Positions 1 through 6,129 of a DNA stretch of 6,324 nucleotides are shown here, one piece after another. A program made the position numbers and the translations under genes. The notes below the pieces were generated by a model. It saw nothing but the letters and a program-made list of their open reading frames with translations. It was not told where the DNA came from and ran no database searches. Source of the stretch: a bacterium (lineage in GTDB: Bacteria; Bacteroidota; Ignavibacteria; Kapaibacteriales; UBA961); the NCBI GenBank assembly GCA_022844575.1, contig JALHLL010000204.1, forward strand, positions 1-6,324, in the 5' to 3' direction. Numbering within the stretch: position 1 is the stretch's first letter; every line of letters starts with the position of its first letter.

Positions 1-567
1 CTTGAATGGTTTTCACACATTCATCCTTCTACCCCGGTTATTTTTTGGGTACCGGTGATTTTGTTGATGTCTTATTTTGCTCTTGAAAATTTTCCGGTAT
101 GGAGATTTTTTTTGCACTTTTTAACGGGTATGCTTCTTTGGACGATAACGGAATATACTTTGCACAGATGGATTTTCCATTATGAACCGAAGTCGGATTG
201 GGGTAAGCGTTTGCATTTTCTGATGCACGGGGTGCATCACGATTATCCTCGCGACCCGTCACGGTTGGTTATGCCCCTGGGGATTAGTATTCCTTTAGGC
301 ATATTGTTTTACAGCATATTCCTTGTTTTTGTACCGACAGTGCATTTCGGGTTATTTGCAGGATTTGCTTCGGGGTATCTTGCTTATGATATGATACATT
401 ATGCAACGCATCACTTTGCTATGAAAAGCAGAATCGGGCGTTTTCTGAAGGTATATCATATGCGGCATCATTTTAACAATCCTCATCACGGTTACGGAGT
501 TTCAAGCCCGTTGTGGGATATTGTTTTCGGTACTAAACCACCGGGAACACCGAACAACTCCAAATAA
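1..567 (+). CDS. Fatty-acid hydroxylase / sterol desaturase superfamily protein (5' partial)
   Basis: This is a di-iron integral-membrane oxygenase, probably hydroxylating a fatty acyl chain (fatty acid 2-hydroxylase-like). The frame is open from the first base with no stop, and the residues encoded before the GTG at 55 (EWFSHIHPSTPV...) continue the family pattern, so the gene starts upstream of the window; 188 codons plus TAA are visible. Numbered from the first visible codon, the histidine clusters are H55-x4-H60 (HRWIFH), H72-x3-H76-x2-H79-H80 (HFLMHGVHH), H133-x3-H137-H138, H153-x2-H156-H157 and H162-H163, the metal-ligand layout of this superfamily. Hydrophobic stretches near 12-27, 37-50, 94-111 and 115-130 fit membrane segments. 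The HGVHHDYP...RLV block resembles eukaryotic FA2H/Scs7 without a cytochrome b5 domain, though an N-terminal domain outside the window cannot be excluded. Family call is firm; substrate (sphingolipid, free fatty acid or other lipid) is inference. Confidence 0.88.
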   Translation, partial: LEWFSHIHPSTPVIFWVPVILLMSYFALENFPVWRFFLHFLTGMLLWTITEYTLHRWIFHYEPKSDWGKRLHFLMHGVHHDYPRDPSRLVMPLGISIPLGILFYSIFLVFVPTVHFGLFAGFASGYLAYDMIHYATHHFAMKSRIGRFLKVYHMRHHFNNPHHGYGVSSPLWDIVFGTKPPGTPNNSK

Positions 568-572
568 GAGTC

Positions 573-603
573 TTTGATTTTTGTAGTATAAGCGATAGTT
601 TTT
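573..603 (+). promoter_or_regulatory. Possible Bacteroidota-type promoter for nuoC
   Basis: TTTG at 573-576 and TAGTTTTT at 596-603 are separated by 19 bases. This matches the Bacteroidota sigma-A pattern of a -33 TTTG and a -7 TAnnTTTG element, except for the final base of the -7 box. Transcription would begin about 15 bases before the nuoC ATG. The sequence is AT-rich, so a chance match is possible. Confidence 0.35.
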
Positions 604-625
604 CTTACATATTTTTTTCCATTCT

Positions 626-1144
626 ATGGCTGTTGATAAAGATACTATTTTGAGTGTACTGAAACCGATATGCGGTGAAGTGCAAACCATTGAACATCAC
701 GGACAGTTAAGCATACTTGTATCGCCGGAACAAATTGTGGAAGTGTTGGAGGAGCTTAAAGAGAATCCTTCCACACAATTCAATTTTCTTATAGATATTA
801 CGGCAATAGATTGGTATCGGAAAAAAGACCGTTACGAAGTCGTGTATTTCCTTCAGTCATTGCCGCTTGGCGGCAGATTGCGCATAAAAGTTGCCGTGCA
901 GGAACGTAATCCGCATATATCGAGCGTATGCAGTTTATGGGAAGGTGCTAATTGGTTTGAACGTGAAACATATGATATGTACGGTATTCACTTTGACGGA
1001 CATCCTGACCTTAGGCGTTTTTATATGCCGGAGGATTTTGCCGATCCGGAAACAAATGAGCCATTGTATCCTTTACGTAAAGATTTTCCGCTTATGGGCG
1101 TACCGGGTTCCATGCCTTTACCCCCTATGCCGGAGCGTTTGTAA
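626..1144 (+). CDS. nuoC: NADH-quinone oxidoreductase subunit C
   Basis: This is the 30-kDa subunit of respiratory complex I. It sits in the peripheral arm on the cytoplasmic side and helps NuoD form the quinone-reduction module. The 172 residues are a normal length for a stand-alone NuoC, not a NuoCD fusion. The family signature is clear: E112-RETYDMYGIHFDGHP-DLRR at about 112-131, then YMPEDF and, near 149-155, PLRKDFP. The core fold precedes it (FLIDITAIDWY at about 54-64, YEVVYFLQS at about 70-78). The ATG start has no Shine-Dalgarno sequence but an AT-rich leader, usual for this group. Unusually there is no nuo gene on either side: a lipid hydroxylase lies upstream, and a terminator followed by a lipoprotein gene lies downstream. 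The C-terminal tail (GSMPLPPMPERL) is proline-rich. Identification is firm. Confidence 0.96.
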   Translation: MAVDKDTILSVLKPICGEVQTIEHHGQLSILVSPEQIVEVLEELKENPSTQFNFLIDITAIDWYRKKDRYEVVYFLQSLPLGGRLRIKVAVQERNPHISSVCSLWEGANWFERETYDMYGIHFDGHPDLRRFYMPEDFADPETNEPLYPLRKDFPLMGVPGSMPLPPMPERL

Positions 1145-1190
1145 TGTTGTGAAATAACACATAGTATTTTTGCATTCGCTATAAAGGTTT

Positions 1191-1232
1191 GCCGTCCGAC
1201 GGAAATCATCATTTTCTTCGGACGGCGTTTTT
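1191..1232 (+). terminator. Intrinsic terminator after nuoC
   Basis: GCCGTCCGA (1191-1199) pairs perfectly with TCGGACGGC (1218-1226) across an 18-base loop and is followed by GTTTTTAT. The GC-rich 9-bp stem and T run, 46 bases past the nuoC stop, suggest Rho-independent termination. The large loop is the only weakness. Confidence 0.7.
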
Positions 1233-1267
1233 ATGTAATAACTGTATCTGAAAATCAAACAAAACGG

Positions 1268-1924
1268 ATGAATAAAGCACCACACAACATAATCTGTTCA
1301 CACAAAAGAATATATGATATTCTTGTAAGCGTGTTATTATGTTGTTTTCTACTTTCGGGATGTTTATTTGTTCGTATTGATGAAGAAGAACCGCCACCGA
1401 TAGCAGTTTCGGTAAGCCCGCAGCCCGAAATCCCCATATCGGAAGAAATGGTGCACTCACGCGATGGCGATATGATTGCTTTTTTGCCGATGGGATGGGA
1501 TTTTATAGATACGGGCGGAATGATGTCCACCGATGTTTTTGCCGTAGCGGTTAATAAGGATATGAACCTATCATTAGTATTCCGCCGATTGAAAAAATTG
1601 CCGCAAAACGATTCGCTTACGGCAAAGCAGGGTGTTTATGCCCTATCGCGTATAGGTATGGCATATCACCAGCAAAAAACGGCAGGTGCGGCAAAACAAA
1701 ATGGCAAATACGGCATTATTACCATAGGCAGTCGTGAGTTCGGTACTTTCGATTTTACAAATACAAGTGCCGGAGCGCGCAATCGTTGTGCGGTGTTTAT
1801 TTCATCGTTTAACAATTATTATGAAGTATCGCTTGTACCCCTTAATGTGAACGACAATCCTTTGCCTTCGGAAGAAATGTTGTTAAAAATATTCCGTTCC
1901 GTTTTAGCCACAATTCAGTACTGA
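1268..1924 (+). CDS. Predicted lipoprotein, function unknown
   Basis: This is a 218-residue protein that I do not recognise as a named family. The N-terminus has a signal peptide: basic H12-K-R, a hydrophobic core at about 18-29 and a lipobox L29-S-G-C32. Cys32 should therefore be lipidated and the protein anchored to a membrane, facing the periplasm or cell surface. An acidic and proline-rich linker follows (DEEEPPP, about 38-44). The rest, about 65-218, alternates beta-strand-like segments (MIAFLPMGWDF, VFAVAVNKD, LSLVFRRL, YEVSLVPLNV) and ends in a short helix near 203-213 (SEEMLLKIFRS). This order is loosely like PsbP/DcrB (DUF1795)-type folds, a guess from pattern only. The ATG start is chosen because it gives a complete signal peptide. 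The gene follows the nuoC terminator, so it needs its own promoter, which I could not identify. It is 14 bases upstream of the next gene. Confidence 0.8.
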   Translation: MNKAPHNIICSHKRIYDILVSVLLCCFLLSGCLFVRIDEEEPPPIAVSVSPQPEIPISEEMVHSRDGDMIAFLPMGWDFIDTGGMMSTDVFAVAVNKDMNLSLVFRRLKKLPQNDSLTAKQGVYALSRIGMAYHQQKTAGAAKQNGKYGIITIGSREFGTFDFTNTSAGARNRCAVFISSFNNYYEVSLVPLNVNDNPLPSEEMLLKIFRSVLATIQY

Positions 1925-1938
1925 TTTTTCCCCCGACT

Positions 1939-2361
1939 ATGAAACTTTCATCCGATACGGAAGCCGCTCTCGAATTTCTGACCACTCAGCAGGGCGAATT
2001 GCGAAAAAGGAATGATATGGGAGTAATTTTGGAAATAGCCGCAACAAATGCTCTTATTGATGATATGAACAATATGGTGCTTGTCGGTAAAAATGTGTAC
2101 TCATGTTATGGAATATTAAGAAAAATGTCCGCCAATGATGAGGGCTATAAGCGGCTTGAGCATGAGTTTATGACAAATGTACATGTACTGCGCGGGCATA
2201 TCGGCACTGTAAGCGAATTGTTGCCGGAACTTGAGCGTAACCGTTTTGAAACCGTTTATTTAGGTATGACACAAGGTACGGTACGTAATATTGTTGACCT
2301 TGCACATGACTTATCGGCACTGAAAAACCTACAGAATAATAGTAAGTATGGCGAAAATTAG
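1939..2361 (+). CDS. Small helical protein of unknown function
   Basis: This 140-residue protein is not recognised. It has no signal peptide or membrane segment, so it is probably cytoplasmic. The sequence is rich in Leu, Glu, Asn and Met with few prolines and reads as four or five amphipathic helices (about 4-23, 27-47, 52-64, 66-100, 112-133), perhaps a helical bundle or scaffold. There is a single Cys (56). It starts 14 bases after the lipoprotein stop with no Shine-Dalgarno sequence (pyrimidine-rich leader), so the two genes are probably cotranscribed. It ends in TAG (2359-2361), the only complete gene here to do so; reading through would add just eight codons before a TGA at 2386. Coding status rests on the uninterrupted frame, tight spacing and codon use like its neighbours. 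Confidence 0.75.
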   Translation: MKLSSDTEAALEFLTTQQGELRKRNDMGVILEIAATNALIDDMNNMVLVGKNVYSCYGILRKMSANDEGYKRLEHEFMTNVHVLRGHIGTVSELLPELERNRFETVYLGMTQGTVRNIVDLAHDLSALKNLQNNSKYGEN

Positions 2362-2373
2362 ATACTAAGGATG

Positions 2374-2424
2374 TGTAGGCGCGGATGATATTTTCATCAT
2401 CATATCGTCCCCACTCTGCCTACA
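2374..2424. repeat. Nested inverted repeat upstream of lepA
   Basis: An outer arm TGTAGGC (2374-2380) pairs with GCCTACA (2418-2424). Inside it, GATGAT (2384-2389) pairs with ATCATC (2396-2401) around a 6-base loop. No T run follows, so it is not a standard intrinsic terminator. It lies between the stop of the helical-protein gene and a possible lepA promoter box. It could be a structured 3' end, a processing site, an operator or chance. Confidence 0.45.
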
Positions 2425-2429
2425 ACCCG

Positions 2430-2437
2430 TAATTTTG
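2430..2437 (+). promoter_or_regulatory. Possible -7 box for lepA
   Basis: TAATTTTG matches the Bacteroidota -7 consensus TAnnTTTG exactly and lies 36 bases before the lepA ATG. I find no TTG at the expected -33 distance (about 2407-2410), so the promoter is only weakly supported. It would allow lepA-lepB to be transcribed separately from the two upstream genes. Confidence 0.3.
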
Positions 2438-2473
2438 TATCCTGACATAATATGTTCATCATTATATTCTTGC

Positions 2474-4273
2474 ATGAAAAACATTCGTAACTTCTGTATT
2501 ATTGCACATATAGACCATGGCAAATCCACACTTGCCGACCGTTTGCTTGAGGTAACGGGGCGCGTTACCAAACGCGAAATGGTAATGAATCAGATACTGG
2601 ATGATAATCCTTTGGAGCAAGAAAGAGGCATTACCATCAAACTTCATGCAATACAGATGGAGTATCGCGCCAAAAATGGCGAAACATATATTCTGAACCT
2701 GATTGATACACCCGGACACGTTGATTTTTCTTATGAAGTATCGCGTTCGCTTGCTGCATGCGAGGGTGCATTATTGGTAGTGGATGCAACGCAAGGAGTA
2801 GAGGCACAAACAATAAGTAACCTTTTTTTGGCGGTAGATGGCGGTTTGGAGATAATACCCGTTATCAATAAAATAGATTTGCCAAGTGCCGTAACAACGA
2901 TTGAAGGCGTAAAAAACGAAGTATCAGACTTATTGGGATGTCTGGAAGAAGAAATGTTACTTGCTTCCGCAAAACAAGGCATTGGTATAGAGGATATTTT
3001 AGAAGCGATTGTTGCACGAATACCACCGCCGAAAGGCGACCCTAATGCACCGTTAAAAGCACTTATCTATGATTCCATTTTCGATTCGTATAGAGGTGTG
3101 ATTGTGTATATGCGTGTATTTGAAGGAACATTGCGCGAAAAGGATAAAATCCTGCTTATGGCAACTAATCAGATATATGATGTTGAAGAAGTAGGCGTTT
3201 TGTACATGAAGCGCGAAAGAACGGGCGAACTTGCCGCAGGTAATGTGGGATATTTGACGGCAGCAATCCGTAAAGTACAGGATACGAAAGTAGGCGATAC
3301 GGTAACGCTTGCCAATAACCGTTGCCTTGAAGCCGTTGCGGGCTTTAAGGAAGTGAAACCGATGGTATTTAGCGGTATCTATCCTGCCGATAATGATGGT
3401 TTTGAAGAATTGCGCGAAGCATTAGGCAAACTTGCCATTAACGATTCGGCAATCACTTATGAACCCGAATCATCTACGGCATTGGGCTTCGGTTTCCGTT
3501 GCGGCTTTTTAGGATTGCTGCATATGGAGATTGTGCAGGAACGTTTGGAACGTGAGTTCAATCAGGTGATTGTAACCACCGTGCCCAATGTACGCTATAA
3601 TTTATTACTGACAAACGGTGAAGAAATTTGGGTGGAAAATCCGGCACAAATGCCATTGCCCACCAAAATTGAAGAAACACGCGAACCCTATATTAAGGCA
3701 CAAATAATTACGCCTGCGGAATATGTGGGAACAGTGATAAAACTATGTATGGATAGGCGTGGAACATTATTAGGGCAAACATATTTGACTCCTACACGAT
3801 TAGACCTTACTTTTGAATTGCCGCTTGCGGAAGTCGTATTCGATTTTTATGATAAATTGAAGTCACTTTCACGCGGGTATGCTTCGCTTGATTATGAATT
3901 GGGCGAATACCGTACAAGCGAACTGGTAAAATTGGATATATTGCTGAATGGCGACCCTGTAGATGCGCTTTCGAGTATTGTGCATAGGCAAAAGGCGCAT
4001 GATTGGGGCAAAAAATTATGTGCAAAACTGAAAGAATTGATACCGAGACAAATGTTTGAAGTAGCAATTCAGGCAGCGATTGGGCAAAAAATTGTAGCGC
4101 GAGACACCATTTCCGCTATGAGAAAAAATGTACTTGCTAAATGTTATGGTGGTGATATTTCTCGTAAAAGAAAACTTTTGGAGAAACAAAAAGAAGGTAA
4201 AAAACGTATGAAGCAAGTAGGCAGGGTGGAAATACCCCAAGAGGCATTTCTTGCCGTATTAAGTATTGATTGA
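2474..4273 (+). CDS. lepA: Elongation factor 4 (LepA), ribosome back-translocating GTPase
   Basis: LepA is a translational GTPase that binds the ribosome and acts in elongation quality or subunit biogenesis. All G motifs are present: G1 A11-HIDHGKST (11-19), the switch-I region with E50-RGITI, G3 D78-TPGH, G4 N132-KID and G5 S165-AK. The beta-barrel and EF-G-like domains follow (GFRCGFLGLLHMEI is the LepA hallmark), and the LepA-specific C-terminal domain ends the protein (YGGDISRKRKLLEKQKEGKK through EIPQEAFLAVL). The length of 599 residues is normal and undamaged. The ATG at 2474 gives the family's usual start (MKNIRNFCIIAHIDHGKS); an in-frame TTG at 2435 would add 13 unrelated residues and is not used here. 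There is no Shine-Dalgarno sequence before the ATG. lepB begins 14 bases after the stop, the conserved lepA-lepB order also known from E. coli. Confidence 0.98.
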   Translation: MKNIRNFCIIAHIDHGKSTLADRLLEVTGRVTKREMVMNQILDDNPLEQERGITIKLHAIQMEYRAKNGETYILNLIDTPGHVDFSYEVSRSLAACEGALLVVDATQGVEAQTISNLFLAVDGGLEIIPVINKIDLPSAVTTIEGVKNEVSDLLGCLEEEMLLASAKQGIGIEDILEAIVARIPPPKGDPNAPLKALIYDSIFDSYRGVIVYMRVFEGTLREKDKILLMATNQIYDVEEVGVLYMKRERTGELAAGNVGYLTAAIRKVQDTKVGDTVTLANNRCLEAVAGFKEVKPMVFSGIYPADNDGFEELREALGKLAINDSAITYEPESSTALGFGFRCGFLGLLHMEIVQERLEREFNQVIVTTVPNVRYNLLLTNGEEIWVENPAQMPLPTKIEETREPYIKAQIITPAEYVGTVIKLCMDRRGTLLGQTYLTPTRLDLTFELPLAEVVFDFYDKLKSLSRGYASLDYELGEYRTSELVKLDILLNGDPVDALSSIVHRQKAHDWGKKLCAKLKELIPRQMFEVAIQAAIGQKIVARDTISAMRKNVLAKCYGGDISRKRKLLEKQKEGKKRMKQVGRVEIPQEAFLAVLSID

Positions 4274-4287
4274 TAAACGGAGCAATT

Positions 4288-5211
4288 ATGGCATCTTTTG
4301 AGAAAATAAAAGGTTTCTTTAAGAAAAAAGAACAGAAACAACCTGAAACAGTTGGAGAACATATAGTATCATGGGTAAAAACACTCTTGAATGCAATTGT
4401 TGTGGTAATGATTGTAAACGGTGTTCTCGTCGCCTCATTTGTCGTACCGACAGGTTCGATGGAAAATACGGTAATGGCTGGCGATTTTGTATTTGTCAAT
4501 CGTTTTAAGTTTCGTCCTTCCACACCGCAAGTATTACCTTTCCTTAATGAGCCATTACCATATTTTTCCGTACCGGGCTGGCGCGAACCTGAGCAAGGCG
4601 ATGTGATTGTATTTATTTTCCCCGCAAATAGAGATTAGGAAAAATCAGAACATTTTGATTATTATCTGAAACGATGTGTAGCGGTTGCCGGTGATAATTT
4701 GCAGATAAAGAACGATTCGATATTTGTAAACGGTAAGTATTTTGAATTACCGGAGCATGCTCAATTTGATCTTAACCGTCCAATTGACCCCTCTGATAGG
4801 TATGGTACATTTCCACCCGGAAGAGAATACACAAAAAGTAATTATGGGCCTCTGAGAATTCCGAAAGAAGGCGATATTATTACATTGACAGCCGAAAATA
4901 TACGCGAATGGGAAATGTTTATTCGGCGTGAGGGGCATAATATATCAATGAGCGGCGAGAGTATTTTAATTGATGGAAATCCTTCTTCTTCATATACCGT
5001 ACAAAGAGATTATGTATTCGGCATGGGCGATAATAGATATAATAGTGCAGATAGCCGTTATTGGGGATTTATTCCCGAAGAAGATGTAATCGGTACGCCA
5101 ATGATTGTCTATTGGTCATGGAAAAATAAAGATGAGAATGATAAAGAATTATCACTTATTGATAAAATGATGAATATCCGTTGGGGAAGATTCGGTACGA
5201 TAATTAACTAA
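4288..5211 (+). pseudogene. lepB: Signal peptidase I, interrupted by an in-frame TAG
   Basis: Signal peptidase I cleaves signal peptides from exported proteins at the outer face of the inner membrane. Counting the stop as codon 117, the frame runs for 307 codons from an ATG with a GGAG ribosome site 5 bases upstream. In order: a basic N-terminus (KKK), one membrane segment (about 33-51), box B with the catalytic serine (P54-TGSM, Ser57), the TAG at codon 117, the catalytic lysine (Y126-LKR, Lys128) followed by VAVAGD, and box E at 247-260 (GDNRYNSADSRYWG). Both halves are in the same frame and look undamaged, so this was or is one gene. The 116-residue product lacks Lys128. The second half has no convincing start: its first candidate is a TTG at 4699, already past Lys128. 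Unless the TAG is read through, no active enzyme results. It could be a recent nonsense mutation, a sequence error, or a functional recoded gene. The family call is certain; functional status is open. Confidence 0.9.
4636..4638 (+). other. In-frame TAG within lepB
   Basis: The TAG follows codons for ANRD and precedes EKSE. It sits in the variable stretch between the VIVFIFP strand and the YYLKR strand, where many residues would be tolerated. One base change from GAG, AAG or CAG would produce it. No frame change occurs, so this is a substitution and not an indel. Confidence 0.95.
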
Positions 5212-5245
5212 GTATAACAGACATTATTTGCTACAAAGAAATAAG

Positions 5246-5250
5246 AGGAG
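5246..5250 (+). promoter_or_regulatory. Strong Shine-Dalgarno site of the STAS gene
   Basis: AGGAG ends 6 bases before the ATG at 5257 and fixes that start. It stands out because most starts in this window, including lepA and nuoC, have no such site. Confidence 0.7.
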
Positions 5251-5256
5251 TTAAGT

Positions 5257-5631
5257 ATGAAATTTTCCGTAGAGCAAGATGACGATATAGTGATATTCAC
5301 ATTAAAAGAAAGTCGGCTTGACGGCTCGAATGCTTCCGATATAAAAGCCGAGTTTTTAATATTATGCCAGCCGAATGTAGGTGCATTTATTGTAGATTTG
5401 ACGGCGGTGGAATATTGCGATAGTGCGGGCTTGGGTGCATTTTTATTGGCAAATCGTCAATTAAAAGAATATGGCGCGCCGGTTATATTAATTGGTGTAG
5501 GCGAACAAGTGATGCGACTATTATCGCTTTCGCAAATAGCAGGATTATTTGAATATTATGATACGGTAAAAGAGGCACTCGATGACCTCCAGCAATTTGA
5601 TGAAGGTAGTTTCCCTGATGAAGACATGTAA
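5257..5631 (+). CDS. STAS-domain anti-sigma-factor antagonist
   Basis: This 124-residue cytoplasmic protein is a single STAS domain of the SpoIIAA/RsbV type. Such proteins bind an anti-sigma-factor kinase, and phosphorylation of a conserved serine switches the binding off. The key motif is visible as C54-DSAGLG60, with Ser56 the expected phosphorylation site, preceded by the strand FIVDLTAVEY (44-53) and followed by a helix and the strand PVILIGV. The N-terminal strands (KFSVEQDDDIVIFTLKES) and the L21-DGSNA loop also fit. The tail after about 112 is acidic (DEGSFPDEDM) and probably disordered. The start is set by the AGGAG site. No partner kinase or phosphatase gene is visible nearby. It lies 45 bases after lepB on the same strand, so it may be cotranscribed, and it ends at a strong terminator. 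Confidence 0.92.
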   Translation: MKFSVEQDDDIVIFTLKESRLDGSNASDIKAEFLILCQPNVGAFIVDLTAVEYCDSAGLGAFLLANRQLKEYGAPVILIGVGEQVMRLLSLSQIAGLFEYYDTVKEALDDLQQFDEGSFPDEDM

Positions 5632-5635
5632 AAAA

Positions 5636-5666
5636 GAAAAGCCGAATTGTTGATTCGGCTTTTTTT
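5636..5666. terminator. Bidirectional intrinsic terminator
   Basis: AGCCGAAT (5640-5647) pairs with ATTCGGCT (5653-5660) around a 5-base loop. An A run upstream and a T run downstream lengthen the stem and give a U tract on either strand. It lies between the convergent STAS and DUF1801 genes and should end transcripts from both. Confidence 0.9.
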
Positions 5667-5686
5667 ATGTTTTGCAGGGAATATTA

Positions 5687-6106
5687 TTAAACTGCCGGAT
5701 ATGTATTCCGAACAAAGATAACCGATTCCTTAATAAGGGTTTTTAAAGTATCGGTATTTATATCATGTAATGAATTGATATGTAAACAGGAATTACCCGT
5801 TTTATATTTGCCAAGTTGAGCCATTAGTTCGGCATATCGCTCGAAACCCGCCATAATATATAAGGTAATGTTACTTTTACGCGCGGCAAAGCCGACGGTA
5901 AACCAATCGCCTTCCCTACCGGATTCATATTTATAATGGTATGTGCCGAAACCAACCATTTGACCCCACATAATAGGCGGCTCTCCTGTTATTTGCTCCA
6001 TAATAGAACAAATTGTTCGGCAATCATTCTGTTTGCTTTCGGGGCTAATGCCCTGCAAAAATTCCTCAACGGATATTTGTGTCGGTTGTGTTTTGTTTTT
6101 GGACAT
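5687..6106 (-). CDS. DUF1801 (YdhG-like) domain protein
   Basis: This 139-residue cytoplasmic protein belongs to the DUF1801 family, whose biochemical role is not established. Matching features are the central W47-GQMVGFGTYHYKYESGREG block, WFTVGFAARKSNITLYIM (about 68-85), YAELMAQLGKYKTGNSCLHI (about 91-110) and a C-terminal helix beginning near 118 (TLKTLIKESV). This is close to the full family length with nothing missing. The ATG at 6106 is the only sensible start; the leader has no Shine-Dalgarno sequence. It converges on the STAS gene and shares its terminator. The next gene on the same strand ends 23 bases upstream, so the two could be cotranscribed. It shows no sign of belonging to the lepA-lepB group. 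Confidence 0.9.
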   Translation of the reverse strand: MSKNKTQPTQISVEEFLQGISPESKQNDCRTICSIMEQITGEPPIMWGQMVGFGTYHYKYESGREGDWFTVGFAARKSNITLYIMAGFERYAELMAQLGKYKTGNSCLHINSLHDINTDTLKTLIKESVIFVRNTYPAV

Positions 6107-6129
6107 TGGGGAAGGTAAATAAATGAATA

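Noticed and set aside
55..66. GTG at 55 as the start of the fatty-acid hydroxylase
   Set aside because: The frame is open to base 1 and the upstream residues fit the family, so the gene is simply cut by the window edge.
891..1157. 88-codon plus-strand frame inside nuoC
   Set aside because: It is a shadow frame of nuoC, rich in Cys, Ile and Arg, with no family resemblance.
1165..1172. TATTTTTG as a promoter for the lipoprotein gene
   Set aside because: It matches TAnnTTTG, but it lies upstream of the nuoC terminator and the nearest TTG is only 15 bases before it.
2435..2473. Longer lepA start at TTG 2435
   Set aside because: The extra 13 residues are not part of LepA, and the TTG overlaps the TAnnTTTG box; ATG 2474 gives the standard N-terminus.
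4271..4273. TGA read as tryptophan (alternative genetic code)
   Set aside because: lepA and the lipoprotein gene end at TGA exactly where their proteins should end, and Trp is encoded by TGG throughout.
4270..4287. lepB start at TTG 4270
   Set aside because: It overlaps the lepA stop and lies upstream of the GGAG site that points to ATG 4288.
4137..4523. 128-codon minus-strand open frame opposite the end of lepA and the start of lepB
   Set aside because: It lies entirely antisense to two strongly identified genes, is biased to Phe/Thr/Ile as expected of a shadow frame, and resembles no known protein.
4699..5211. Second half of lepB as an independent gene starting at TTG 4699
   Set aside because: It has no ribosome site, lacks the membrane anchor and both catalytic residues, and is in the same frame as the upstream half; it is the C-terminal part of lepB.
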